Source: Molanna angustata (Eukaryota > Arthropoda > Insecta > Trichoptera > Molannidae). From it: a stretch of DNA of 64,000 bases. The notes beneath the pieces are model-generated. The model had not been told where the DNA came from. It was given only the letters and a program-made list of their open reading frames with translations, and searched no databases. The translations under genes were made by a program, and so were the position numbers. The stretch is from the NCBI GenBank assembly GCA_963576475.1, contig OY754973.1:8392052-8456051 (forward strand). Direction: 5' to 3'. This document shows, in pieces, positions 1 through 11,954 of the stretch. Numbering within the stretch: position 1 is the first letter of the stretch; each line of letters begins with the position of its first letter.

Positions 1-216
1 CCCTTTTTTTTATAATTTTCTTAATGCTTTGGGATTATGACGCTTTGTATTGCTTTTGTTTTTAACACGCACCCGATAACAAGTTGCCACATTCTGGAGA
101 CTTATTATATTTTTTGTCTCACAGATCTAGACTGAAGACGCAAAAACGGTGTAGGTTTTAATTATTTATTTACAGTTATGCAAATTATTTACTGAATAGA
201 AAATTCAGATTAATCA

Positions 217-290
217 ATGGTTAAGTGTTGGTGTGCTGGACTACCAATTGAGTTCACTTAGGTTCAAATCCAATTATGACACGTAAGTAA
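217..290 (+). repeat. tRNA-like SINE head (possible)
   Basis: A stretch near 217-230 (TGGTTAAGTGTTGG) fits a pol III A box. About 35 bases later GGTTCAAATCC (about 262-272) fits a B box with one difference. Spacing and order match the tRNA-like head of a SINE or a tRNA pseudogene. No folded acceptor stem was checked, so this is tentative. Confidence 0.35.
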
Positions 291-698
291 TGACAAAATA
301 CATACCCTGAAACAGTACTAACTAAAAATTACAAAATATAATTATTAAAATAATTGTTCAGACAGTCCAACTTCGTTATTATGGGCAAGATGAATAATTG
401 AGATCTGAAACAATTTTTTAATACAAATTTGTTCATTGCATCCTTGTAGAAAAGTGAAAATCTGAAATGAACTAAATCCATGGGTTTACAAAATGTTGGC
501 AACTGTTGTTGCTGTGAAGTGGTTCTCTTTAACTGGTTCTGTGATAAATTGTTATCAGTACATGATAATTCGTAACACATCAAAATAGAACTGTGACAAA
601 ACAACACATAGTCAAATAAGAATGGTGATAATACGGTACATACACGGAACAGATCATTTCTAATACGATTTCAAAGAGATTATGAAATCAGACAATGT

Positions 699-880
699 CA
701 TGGGTGCCCGCAAGGGGGGCACTTGCCCCCCCCCCCCCTGGATTGACTGAAAATAGTCGAATGTTACTTTCGGCCCCCGCGCCTCATTTTTCGGGCTGAT
801 CATTCTTTTCCTGCTGTCTGCATTAAAACATTACTAAAAATATTTTGCCCCCCCTAGAAAATTTTCTGCGGGTGCCCATG
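699..880. mobile_element. Short MITE with 8-bp target duplication
   Basis: The element starts CATGGGTGCCCGC and ends GCGGGTGCCCATG, a perfect 13-bp inverted terminal repeat. It is flanked by exact 8-bp duplications GACAATGT at 691-698 and 881-888. It has no coding capacity and contains poly-C and poly-G runs. The 8-bp duplication suggests a hAT- or P-type transposase acting in trans. Confidence 0.78.
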
Positions 881-1145
881 GACAATGTTAAATATTATTT
901 TTTTTTATTTTTATTTGATAAAGTAAAAAAAGATGATACATAATACAGTTGCTTAATATTTATTAACATTACCCCCCAATAAGAGTTTACACTCGGGTTT
1001 TGGAGGGGATTCTACAAATCAAGTACCATATCATCACATAAAAATCCAAATCTATAAATATTTATTATACAGGGTGTTCCATAAGTCAACATATTCCTTT
1101 AAAGGGCTGTTATACCAACTCATGAGTTGGGATAACAGCCCTTAA

Positions 1146-2653
1146 CCTCCTCGGGCCCCGCGTCCCCTGTGGGGGACATAAAATATACTTTCAAAAAAGA
1201 AGTTTCCTTCCTTATCACCTACTTAATTTAGTTTACAAAAGTGTGCAACTAATCACCAAAAGATGGCAGTATTGAATTTTACCAACAATAAATTTAAATA
1301 AAAATCAGTTGATATTTTTTTAATGTGTCAAAATGTCGTCTTCAAGAAAAACTCAATTTTTTGGTGATCAACTAAGTAAGTTCATTTTTTTTCTATTTTC
1401 TTTTTTTTATTTTTAGTATTTTTTTCTGTGATTACATTCATAAATATTCATTTTACGTAGATGCTGTTCAGATTTTTAGAAAATTTAAAATTTACAATAA
1501 CAGTGAGCCGCCTAGTTTGGATGTCCCCTACAGGGGACATTGGGCCTAGGCAAAGCAAAATGCAAGATTGAATCAAGAATAGAGAATGTTTTAGATTACT
1601 CGATTGTTTTATTTTATTGTAAGAAATTTCTGTTTTCTTATTGATTTTGCAGCAATATCAGGTTACTTATGCATGCATTGACATGTTACGAAAATACAAA
1701 ATGTTACAAAAATATTTACAAAAATAAATAAATATTTAAATTTAGTTTCAGATTCCGCTTCATTTGCAAATTTTGTAAATTTAGAGGTCGATGGAGAAGT
1801 TTCGGTTATTGACCTAAGTGACCTCCATTATGGACACCTGGCCTTTCTGGCCAGGTAGTAGCTGGAGTCCCACCAGCTAAAACCCCTCATCTTCTGTAGC
1901 ACACAGGTCCCTGCCTTTCGGCCTACCCTGTTGTGCAACCTTTGTCCTATGTTCGTTCTGCCTGCTCGCTACGTTCATCTTCTTCTTTTCTCCTCATTAT
2001 ATTCTCAACATATGTGTTCACCGTGCTCCAGCTCTCCATCGTCTGCAGCATCCACTCTACGAGTGCGTCTGGCTCCAGAGGCCCTCCCAATTCTCTCTCC
2101 AGTGCCTCTCTCTCCGATACCCACCGGCTGCATCTAAAGAACGTATGTTCCACATCGTCCTCCTCTTCGCAGTACATACACAGTTGGATTTGATCTTTTT
2201 CCAATTTTGTGCGTGTACTGCATGAAGACTCCATGGCCCGTGAATGCCTGCGTGAGGCGGAAGGATATCTCCCCATGCCTTCTTGTAGTCCATGTTTTAA
2301 TGTCTTTTATCATGCGGTGGGTCCATCGTCCCGTGCTGGACTCATCCCATGACTTCTGCCAGTCCAGGATTGTTGCCTCTCTTTCTGTACGTTTTATTTC
2401 GGGTGTTAGAGGTCCTTCTCGGTCGAAAAGCCTGATTTTCAATAAACTGAAAATGAGATACTGATATATATTCTTTCCTTTTACAAAATCAGTCTCGAGG
2501 CCCAATGTCCCCTAGAGGGGACATACGATTTTCCGGAAAAGCGGAAATTTAAAAAAAAAATTTCTTCTTAGAAATTTTTTAAATATTATTTTCACACAGA
2601 ATTCAAAATTTCGCCACTTTTAAAAAAAAAAAAAGTCTCTGGGCCTGAGGAGG
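1146..2653. mobile_element. piggyBac-like element, TTAA-flanked, defective
   Basis: TTAA occurs at 1142-1145 and 2654-2657. The internal ends CCTCCTCGGGCCC and GGGCCTGAGGAGG are 13-bp inverted repeats with one mismatch. The subterminal palindrome GTCCCC(T)NNNGGGGACA recurs near 1160, 1525 and 2510, as in several piggyBac-like families. On the plus strand a possible coding start at 1333 (MSSSRKTQFF...) runs to a GT donor near 1377, and a possible second exon follows the acceptor at about 1750. No transposase catalytic domain is present, and the middle is replaced by an R1-like LINE fragment. TTAA plus TIR is the main evidence; the coding reading is inference. Confidence 0.62.
1838..2500 (-). 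pseudogene. R1-clade LINE ORF2, 3' fragment
   Basis: Minus-strand translation gives the C-terminal end of an R1-type retrotransposon ORF2. A WQ..WD.S..GRWT module and HGE.SFRLTQAFTGHG appear in one frame (2505 to about 2195). A second frame (about 2200 to 1947) continues with the zinc-binding motif CMYC....DVEHTFFRC. The switch of frame near 2195 is a frameshift. Endonuclease and reverse transcriptase are absent, so this is a 5'-truncated dead copy. It sits inside the piggyBac-like element and interrupts it. About 1838-1945 would be its 3' untranslated end. Confidence 0.75.
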
Positions 2654-2975
2654 TTAAAACGAATACGTTGACTTATGGGACACCCTGTATATAACTTATA
2701 TGTAGCTGCATATACGGTTGATATCATGGGACTCTCTCACATGTGTCGCCATAGTAACTACATAAATCTATTCTATTCAAAAGTTTAGATCTTATGAAAC
2801 ATTGTCTAATTTTATGTTCTCTTTGAAATCATACTAGAAATGTTCTGTTTTGTCTATGTACCGTATTATCACCATACTTATTTGACAATGTACTGATTTT
2901 CTAATGTACTGTTGTTTTGCCTACCTTACTGTGTTGATTTGTCACGAATTGTCGTGTTCTGATTAGAATTTAAAA

Positions 2976-3925
2976 ATTTTCTGGTCCCCCTTCTTTCACC
3001 AGTAACATGAAGATTATAATGAGGCCAGCCCTATGAATGCGTTTGATCTCTCGTTTCTTACTTCCTTGTGTCTCACCATCAACAAAACATTTATTAGAGA
3101 TTGTCATCCAGTTCATTTTTTACACTTAATTATTACCTGCATACCGAGGTGTTGTGTACATTAAATATATTTTCACGGTTAGATAATACCTACTGAGCAA
3201 TACAGTATAACAATGTACCATTATATTATTGCAGCACACAGTGTGTATGTAGGCACATAGATTAAATATAGGTAGATTACAGGTACATAGATCAAATAAT
3301 AATATCGTAAATAAAATATTTTATAACAATTCCTTTGGTTGCCGATATCTGTCTATGAAAGAAAGAGACCATCTTACCCGAAACACATTCATAGACTGAC
3401 CCCAGTATAGTTAGTGAGCAAAAGATGGCTTTGACGCTACGAGCCTCTTCTTTCTGTATCACCCTCATTACATACCCTTATTAGCTTTACTTCTTACCAA
3501 TCCATCATATCAGCAGCGTCCAATGAATTATATTTGTCATTTTATTTCGAGCACAACAGATTGTATTTTTTAAAATAACATTTTAAGTATGGTGTTTATG
3601 TTACTGTCTGAATTATTTTTAATGTCAACTTTCCATTGTTTATCTTATTATAAATTAAACATTCCTTATATACAAACACATATTGTAAAACATGAAAGTA
3701 AAATATTGATACCTAAGGTTTGATGGATAAATTATACTGATTTATTTTCCTTTGAAATAATCATTCTTATTTTCAATAACCAGCGCTCTTAAGAAGATTG
3801 TTTATTATATTTTGAAATGTCTTAATGTATGTCTAGTAGGCCAAAATAATGTGATCTGATTTATAAAATATGAAAAAAAAAATAGAATATTTTTAGGAAA
3901 AAAAAATTACAAAAATATTGAATTG
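2976..3925. other. Intergenic AT-rich DNA, nothing recognised
   Basis: No reading frame, RNA gene or clear repeat structure is visible here. It is the region downstream of the 3' end of the SPOUT1-type gene. AATAAA-like polyadenylation signals on the minus strand were not convincingly placed. Confidence 0.4.
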
Positions 3926-3940
3926 AATATTGTTTTTATT

Positions 3941-6900
3941 TCACTCATTCACATAGTCAATTTCCATCTTGCGTTTGTGTCCTTTTTTGCTCCGAATCAT
4001 CGCTTGCGAGTTGAATGAATTTGTATTTAAATCAGCACTCTGAGCTATTTTATCAGCAAACTGGAACTCTTTGATTTTATTTATTTGTTCCATTTTGCTT
4101 CTTAACGCAGCTAATGTTATGAGAATGGCTTCCTCAGTTCTTATAGTTCTAGATCCTTGGCTCGGAACAGAATTGATATAATGGTCAAACAAAAGGCTAG
4201 CATCATCTATATTCAATTGCTCGTCACTTTCCAAAGCAGATTCTATGCCTTGTAGGCCTCCAAAAAATATTAAAGCATGTTGATATTTTATTCCTTTTTC
4301 TTCTAGATCATCGAGGTTCTTTCCTTTATCTGATGTACCAATTGTAACATCGTATCTGTAATGAAACAGTATACAACATTTATTTTCTGTATAAAATAGT
4401 ATTACCTGAGTAATGGAAAAATAAATTGTGTTATGAATTCATAAAATAGCATAACTTTTTGAAAACAACTTATACTTAAATGAAATTTAATTAATTCAAA
4501 AATAACATTTTTCTTTCTCAAGATAAAGATCTGAAAGTAGCTACTGTTCATAGAGCAACACAAGAAAGCACCCTTGGGCTGTGTTAACAATGAACGCGGA
4601 GTGCACGTAGTGATGCTCTAAGCCGTTCATAATGACCGGACATAATAGACGCTCAAAAGACACTCTGTGGCATTCAAATTTAATGTTGGGTGTACACACC
4701 AAACGCTCTGTAAAATTGTCGGGTGAAAAACACTGACAGTTATAGTATCTGTTGTCTTCAATTTTATCTGTGGTATGATGACTTCTATTTGTTTCTGTGA
4801 TATCTATTATGACAATATGCATTCAAAAAGAGGTTAATTATCATTCAAAAATTTGCAATAAAAGGTCAAAGAGCATTATTTACTCCACTCTCCAATTGTT
4901 GTCTTTCGATGAAAACATAACCTAAAAAGACACATGTATGATAAAGGACATTTGACATTTAAAACACTTGATGCTGCATTCGCATCGAAACGCCACTCGA
5001 AAGCATGTAGTGAGATTGGTGTGAAAATCGTTATAATCAGCAACTCCAAGTACATCCCACACCCGATGTCGTGTTGAATCTGAACACAGCCTTGGAATGA
5101 TTCTAATTCATTATTCTTATAATATAACATTTATTTGACATTTTCTTAAATTTGTCCAAAGGCAGGTGGTTAATTTTAAATCTCTTCCATTTGGTGGTCA
5201 AAAATAAAATGATCTAAAAAAATGTGGAAGAAGGCTTTGCTTCCGACTAATCCCCAAGATTGAAATAAAAAAAAGTAATAAATGAACGATAATGTTTTTC
5301 TCATTCCTCCTGCAAAAATAAGAGCATATAAAAATGTAATTTATGTGCGTGCATATACCAGTATACCGGACGCAGTGGCGCGCTAAAAAATGTAGGACTA
5401 TGAAATAAATTTCAGTGTTTTAAACTAAAATGTTCAACAATAGAATTGTCAAAAAGTGTACTTTTTGTACGCAAATATCTGTTTACTTAAAAGTTAGAAG
5501 TAAGTATGTATTTATACAAATATATGTTGTCAAGTATTACTTAGCGTTTTAGTCAAAAACATGACTGAGTATTTTGTATTGTAGTCCAAACTTACAGGAA
5601 TTGTACCAATATACTTTTTTTTAAAAAAGAATGAATATGTCCTTGAAACAAGTACATCCTCATACGTTCTCTACAACGCTTGAATTCAATCAATTCCATT
5701 CCCATAGCCCACGAAAGGCAAAAATTAACGTTTTAGAAATGTGGTGCTGGAGACGTATGCTTCGAATTATCTGGAGGGCAAGGAAAAATATATCCATCAT
5801 AAAATCACAGTGATTAGCGAATTAGAGGACACAGAAGGAATGTCATTTGATATTTTGAAAGAAATATTACAACACAACAAACATTTTACATATATAATAT
5901 ATACTTGGACGATTTATATAGCGCCGTTTTCGTGAAAGCTCACCTCAAGAGCGTTTACATTGGTTTTTGTATGAGTTAGTGGTGGCTTAAAATCTAGGTT
6001 AGTGACCTTAATATTAACTTTATTAAAACAGATACAAATTCTATGGGTCGGTATTAATCTCAGTTTAAGAGCTAAACTCAAGTTTTACAAAAATATAATA
6101 ACCACAAAAAAGTAAAATATGTCTATAATTGAAGATTTAGTAACTGACATGTCATATTGCACTGTAATACAGAAATGGATTCAATCTCCCCTTAACATTA
6201 ATCTTGAGTTTAGCAAACTCAATGAGTTGAGGGCCGACTATAATACCGGCCCTATGTTGCTAGTTTAATGCCATGAGACATTTAGAATCAAAACCATTTG
6301 AAGTTTTTCAGTTAATCAGGTCAGTTAGATTTGGTTGGTTTGAAGCCGCTATGATAACTCTGGCAGCGGTGTTGAAGACAGATTGAAGTTTATTAATTTT
6401 GTTAGGTGCCATGATTTGCAACCGTAAAGGAGGAAGTGCATTTATTTATTTGATTGTTGAAAGTATATTACAGTCAATTAGATATGAACTTACCCATTTT
6501 TATACGGTGATTTAGAAAATATTTCACTGATTGTATTTGCTATTCGAACAACGTATCCCCAGTAAACTCCTGTTTCTCCTCGTGGCGTCGATATACTCTC
6601 CACTTTACCTTTAAGTGTTTTACCTTCCGAAGATGTTGATAGAAGTCGTACAGTGACACGTACTCCAGGATTTATATGTTTATCAACAGAAACATTCTTG
6701 TATAGACCAACATTCACTTGGGAACCACGCCCTGGTCTGACAGGCTGGTTCAATGTGACTCCTTCCCTACAATAGGAATATAGTTTTTTATATAATTTAT
6801 GATCAATAATGTATAAAAAAAACTTTATGATCAAGGCTTATATGGTGCTATTGAGTGGAAAAATTTGGGTAACCTAACTCTAGACATAATGTATACCAAA

Positions 6901-8174
6901 AATTTCCTGGACGGTACCAATGTCTTTCTGGCTCGAATTAATTAAAAAAATATCTTAAACTAACTGAAAAAAATGGTAATTATCTCATTTATAAAAAACG
7001 ACAATAGCTCTGATACTGAGCTATTGATTTTCATTTCAAAATGCAGAACAACTATAATTAATGAGAACATGTAATATTATCTCTCCCATCGACAGGTGTA
7101 TTATAACTCTATTTAAAACTAAGTGTTTATAGCAGGGATTTATAGTAATCAAGAGCACATTCTAAAATATCGGTAGGGTGGCGGGCACCGCCTATTTTTA
7201 ATCGACAAACTCCTTCCATAACTTCTCATTTTCCCATTTATAATTATTTTGATATATTCATAATTTATTAATAAATAATAAACAAAAATGTTTCAAAATA
7301 ATAAAATTATTATTCAAATTGCAAACACACAAACAAATGTATTTACAAAATGTAAAGGAAAAACACAAATACAAAGAAAAAAAACTCAAAAAAATCAAAA
7401 CTCTTAACAAATAAATAAAAATAATTCACATTTTTAATTAATGTTTATGAAAAATTTCTGTCTCTGTCAAATAGTGGCGGGCACATATGAATCGTTCCAT
7501 GATTACTGTTACAATTTTTAAGATAAGTTTATTCTCCCTGTGATATAGACATGTTAATTTAACACAAAAATTCAAGTATTATAAATATGATGCATTTAAG
7601 TATATTGAATAATTTAATGTACGAACCTAAAATGAAATTCATTACTAGTCCTCAGATGGTGGGGTGCATCCAGTGGATTTAGCAATCCAGCAAATTGTAA
7701 GTCTGAATTCAAAGGGAAGAAATGTTTTCTCAAATATTGTGGACACTCTAAGTACTGTAATATTTTAGCTAATTGTACACAACTCTTTCTAGTAACTTTT
7801 GTGCCTTCTATGTCATCAATCTTTGATTTTTTCGTGTCCAATTTATCGCCAATATCATCGTAAACGATAATTTCGTCAACGCTGAAGATGCAAGCAGCTC
7901 GCGCTATTTGGCCAGCTAAGGAAGACCTCAATTCGGGAGACTGGGCATTCTCTAATATAGAACCAGGAACAGCAATGCTAATAGTTGAAAAGTTGAGATT
8001 TTCTCGATTCAAAGCTTCCTCTTTAATTTGCTTTTGTTCCTCAAGTTTAATCTCTTCGGCTTTTTTTAACTGTTTTGCTATTTTTTCTTCATTTCGCTTT
8101 CGCTTCAGCCCTTTTCTGTTATCAGAATACTCTTTCCACGTTTTAAAGCCGTCTGGAACAACTGCTTTACTCAT
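3941..8174 (-). CDS. SPOUT1: SPOUT1/CENP-32-type RNA methyltransferase, 3 exons
   Basis: Minus-strand exons are 8174-7627, 6766-6494 and 4355-3941 (548+273+415 nt, 411 aa plus stop). Junctions keep frame: TTTTAG|GTTCGT to TTGTAG|GGAAGG, and AATGG|GTAAGT to TTACAG|ATACGA. The basic, Lys/Glu-rich N-terminus (about 1-60) precedes AVPGSILENAQSPELR (about 68-83), CVQLAKILQYLECPQYLRK, FAGLLNPLDAPHHLR, then REGV..NQPVRPGRGS and VYWGYVVR in exon 2. In exon 3, DVTIGTSDKGK, HALIFFGGLQGIE and GSRTIRTEEAILI form the SPOUT trefoil-knot, S-adenosylmethionine-binding end. The human relative (C9orf114) is a SPOUT-class RNA methyltransferase also linked to spindle and kinetochore function. I start at MSK rather than the upstream in-frame Met (8195) because the 5' residues look like leader. 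The copy looks intact. The short acidic/basic C-terminal tail (after about residue 360) is poorly conserved. Confidence 0.93.
4356..6493 (-). other. SPOUT1 intron 2
   Basis: A 2.1-kb intron with a GTAAGT donor and a TTACAG acceptor. It contains a MITE near its 5' (right) end. Part of 5430-5600 also recurs in diverged form near 37840-38030, so it is dispersed repeat. Short open frames inside show no family signature. Confidence 0.7.
6051..6255. mobile_element. Short MITE, GGCCGGTATTA-type ends
   Basis: Ends GGGTCGGTATTAATCTCAGT and ...CCGACTATAATACCGGCCC are imperfect inverted repeats, and internal blocks CTCAAG/CTTGAG also pair. A longer copy of the same family lies at about 27840-28377 in an ATIC intron; the two share both ends and about 130 bp of the interior. 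Non-coding. Confidence 0.65.
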
Positions 8175-8976
8175 TGTTTTGGTATTTAAACACAAGTAAA
8201 TACAAATATATTTATGTCAAATGCATTGATTTATATATTATTATTCGATATAAAATTATATAAAAACAACAAGCACGTGAGAAAAGTGAAGCAACTGTCA
8301 ACTTTACTGTCAGTCAGTCCATAGAATTGCATAGAATACATCAACTAGTGCATAGATTTTTGTGTTTTATAGAATATAGCGAATAAAATAAATCATAGAA
8401 AAAATATCACAAGGTACAATGAGATATAGGTATACTGGAGTGCTAAATGCTGTTCAAATGTTGTGCCGAAGTAGTAGAAAGAGACAGATAGTACAAGTGG
8501 CATTCCTATCTCTTTCTAGAACTCTCACTTCATACAATATATGAGTAATTTTGAAGAATAGAATGAGATTATACGATAATTAAATATGTAATTCAACCAA
8601 ATGAAAAATATACATAATCGGGTGTACATATATAGTAAAAGTAATATATAGATTATCATATATGAGTACAAATTACTTATTAGAAACATCTCATAACTCA
8701 GAATATTAGAACATTTATGTGAAACCATATCTTTTTAAAACAAATATTACGACTATTTACAAATCCTGTACTTTTTCATAAGAGTGTTTGCATCCATTGA
8801 GATCATTTCTGTCTTTAATAAGAAATCAACTTGATTTTTCCTTCCCACACTGAGAATATTTTTTTATTTACTATTCATTAATTAGGTTAATTAGAAGTCA
8901 AATGATATTTTTACTGACAAACTTTTTAACATCTCAATAGAGACGAAGTTGGGATATTATAGAAGAACCAGGAACT

Positions 8977-9444
8977 TTTAGCGGTATGTGCGTTGGGAGG
9001 ATGTTTTATATTTAATAAGATTATTAATAAGAAATCAGAAAAGGTTGCGAGTTTATTGCGTGTTCTAAATTCATCTCCCAAAACACATACAACTATTTTT
9101 AGATATTGCAATTATTTTACTCAGCTATTTATTTATAATTGAAATAATAGAATGATGATAGGTTTCATAATAAAAGAAAACTTACTCAGATTAATTATAT
9201 TTTCAGATTAAAACAGTTAACAAATTTAATTAGATTGCTTCGCGATACTAGGGTCAGTCGGGATAAAATATTATAATTATTGAACACTGTGCTTGAACGC
9301 TGGGCCGACGAGCGAATGCGATTCGCCTCATCGATCGATCGAAATACGATGCGCTGTCTCTCGGTCGTCTTCGGCAATCTTCGTGAGAAGCGAGATCGTC
9401 CGAGCGAGATGGCATCGATTATGGGGAGGTACATCCTCGCCACA
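8977..9444 (-). repeat. 3' LTR of the non-autonomous LTR element
   Basis: A 468-bp repeat, identical by eye to 11955-12422. The small open frames within it on both strands recur in the other LTR and are not genes. GC-rich sequence near 9290-9420 contrasts with the AT-rich remainder. Confidence 0.85.
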
Positions 9445-11954
9445 CAGCCTCCCTCAAGTCTGTAAGACGATATCAAGACTATGTCCATCGAGCATTGAAC
9501 ATAGGCCCTCGACCCTCAGCATCGCTGAACAATCTGTAATTATACAAAAAAATTTTTTTTAATTTATGTTACACAGTAGATAATATTATTTACAAATGGG
9601 ATATCACAGATAAAAAGTTCGTCGTTATAGTTAGGGCATCCTGGAGTACGTTGCAGGGAATACCGTAAATATGTGAGGACGATGTGTATGATGTTCTCTT
9701 CGAAAAAAATGACTGTCATTTGTAGCTTGCCATGTTGCATCCGTGCGTGCGTGCATCAGTGTGCGTATAAATAAATAAATAAATATATATAAGTCCGACA
9801 GCTTCCTGCGTGTGCCAGTACAGGGGCGAAACACGAGGGTGTCTGGGGGTTGCGGCGTGTCGTGAACTGACATCTTTGGAAATTTGATCCAGTTAGCCTT
9901 CAAATGCTTGCGGTGCGTCGAGAATTGACGGCTTTGGAGAAACCCAATACTCCAGTATAACCTGATGAATTTCCAGTAACAGGAGGAGGTCAGTATTAGC
10001 TCCTCAAGGCAGCTACGTAGAAATTGAGAGCGGCTAGAGACGTAAACAGTCATCATCCAAAATCGTTCCTCGTTCAAGGCAGTAGTATCGGTGATACGGG
10101 GACGGTTTTGTGCGCTCGTAGGGTTGTATGTATATATGTGTGTGCACGGTGGATGGTTGATTGACATCTTGTTGATGCAGTGATGGTCAAGCAGTGGCTA
10201 CGATGAAGTGAAGAGGCGAGTTGATGTTCTGTGATGAGTCGAAATCGTTGTTTACAATTGTAGAAATTCTCGAAGTTGTATTTGGTTTGAAGAGGTGAGT
10301 GAATCCTCTGTAGTTGTCCATTTTGACGCTGTTGTTTGATGTTTGGATGGTTGTAGATAGCAGTTGTAGGCAGTTGCAAGCCGTTGCAAATAGTTGCAAG
10401 TCGTTGAAAATAGTTGCAAGTCGTTGTAGATCGTTGCAGTTGTTGTTTTGACATCTACGGAGAGGGGTCATCCGGTGTCTTGGTTTGTTCTGACATCTAC
10501 GGGAACAGGGTCATCCGGAGTCTTGGTTTGTTGGTAGCTTGAAGTCTTCGTTAATGATGATGATGATCATAATAATACATTGGTTGTCGTCTTGTTGACA
10601 TAAATACACATGATTGACAATAGTAAACTTTAAATTTCTCAAATATAAATGATTACCGTTGTATCTGGTTTTGTATAATCAATTTTAAAAATAATATGTA
10701 TGTATATATAATAAAATCACTTTTCGTGAACAAAAATGTACCTTTTACAATAAATTTTTTTTTTACTATATTAAAAATTTGATCTTTGACTTTATAAATT
10801 ACTTTATCAATTTTTTTAAAAATTTCATTTTGAAAATATATTTTTCAAAGAATGTTTCTAGTTAGATTAATTAAATTTAAATTAAAAACTTAGCTTTTTT
10901 AATAAGTACTCCAAAGTAATGATCTCTGGCGGTTGATATTTTGCTTACTGCAGCAATTTAGACAATATGAAGGTTTATTTTTCAACATCCTGTGTTTCTC
11001 TCTATGCGGGTTTCGTCTCGTCAGTTGATAATATGAAAAAAAATAATACAAAAATTACAATATGAAATTATTATTAGGTACCTAAACGAAGTATAAATGG
11101 GACTTGAATATTATTTTTTTACTTTTCAACATAAATGATCATAGTGAAATGTCATCAAATTAATTATTAATTTACAATTTATATTTAATGCAACCAAAAT
11201 AAAATTTCATTTTCAAATAAAATGTTTGAATGTGAATGAAATTCTTTCTTAAAAATAAAAAAATGCAACTTTATTTTATAAAAAATATAAATGTTACAAT
11301 GTTGTAAGACATGCTTAATATACACAATAAATCGTTTTTTTAGCAAAAATTACAATAAGTGGATAGCATTACCAAAAGATAATTAAATTGTTTAATAATT
11401 TATAGAATCTTGTTGGAATAAAATAGTTCCACATTTTTGAAAATCAATAGATTTTTTTTAGTACTTACGAATACAATAATAATATTTTACGATTAATCAA
11501 ATAAGTTTTACATGAAATGACACATGAAAAAAAATGGCTATCTACAACAATATTTTTTGTTTTAAGTGGAAGTGAAGTTAATTAAAAATTTACAATACCT
11601 TAATATACAGAATTTTTCTTCCACTGATCCGCCCGTCAGCCACGTTCTTTTTTATAACTTTTATGCGAAACAATTCATCACTCTTGCAAAGCTGATTATT
11701 TACATATCTTTCATAGAATAGGCAATATCTTTGTTAATAAAAAGTAGAAAGAAATTAAATATTACACATTTTATTTTTAAAATTTCATTTAAATAATTCA
11801 TTATCAATTTTAAGATTAGTATTTGTTCAAATAACATTGTAGTAGATTGAAATTATGAACGTAAATGTTTTTTTATGAACATGTAACAAAAATTTGCTAA
11901 AAAATGTGCTAAAATTTTTAAAAAATATATATTAAAACTGTCGTGGGTCACCAA
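9445..11954 (-). other. Interior of the LTR element, no recognisable coding
   Basis: The longest minus-strand frame (9631-10167, 178 aa) has no gag-type zinc knuckle, protease or polymerase motif. 10330-10440 is a run of imperfect 11-22-bp repeats (GTTGCAAGTCGTTG type). About 10452-10535 is a tandem duplication containing GACATCTACGG and TCATCCGG. 10560-11930 is AT-rich with nothing recognisable. Confidence 0.6.

Larger units (their letters stand above)
1067..2692. mobile_element. TIR element (ACAGGGTGT type) carrying a nested insertion
   Basis: Left end ATACAGGGTGTTCCATAAGT and right end ACTTATGGGACACCCTGTAT form terminal inverted repeats of about 30 bp with few mismatches. Both ends abut TAT/TATA. 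Just inside the left end, 1101-1142 is a near-perfect 42-bp palindrome (AAGGGCTGTTAT...ATAACAGCCCTT, centre CATG). The rest is an inserted piggyBac-like element, so the original element was a small non-coding MITE. The superfamily is not clear. Confidence 0.65.
520..2975. repeat. Inverted arms of a composite foldback region
   Basis: About 520-698 and about 2815-2975 are diverged inverted copies of each other. Both contain the same run around GGTGATAATACGGTACATA (about 621-640) and its reverse complement (about 2855-2880), and both continue through matching outer sequence (AATTCGT, then ACAAAACAAC). Everything between (a short MITE, then a TIR element with a piggyBac-like element inside it) looks like later insertions. 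The outer ends are diverged, so the limits are approximate. Confidence 0.5.

Noticed and set aside
4541..5130. Minus-strand frames inside SPOUT1 intron 2
   Set aside because: No family features and not needed to complete the SPOUT1 reading frame, which joins precisely without them.
9195..9488. Frames repeated at 9195-9488 and 12173-12457 as a gene pair
   Set aside because: They are the two LTRs of one element, not duplicated genes.
9631..10167. 178-aa minus-strand frame inside the LTR element
   Set aside because: No gag, protease or polymerase features, and composition is irregular. Treated as non-coding interior.
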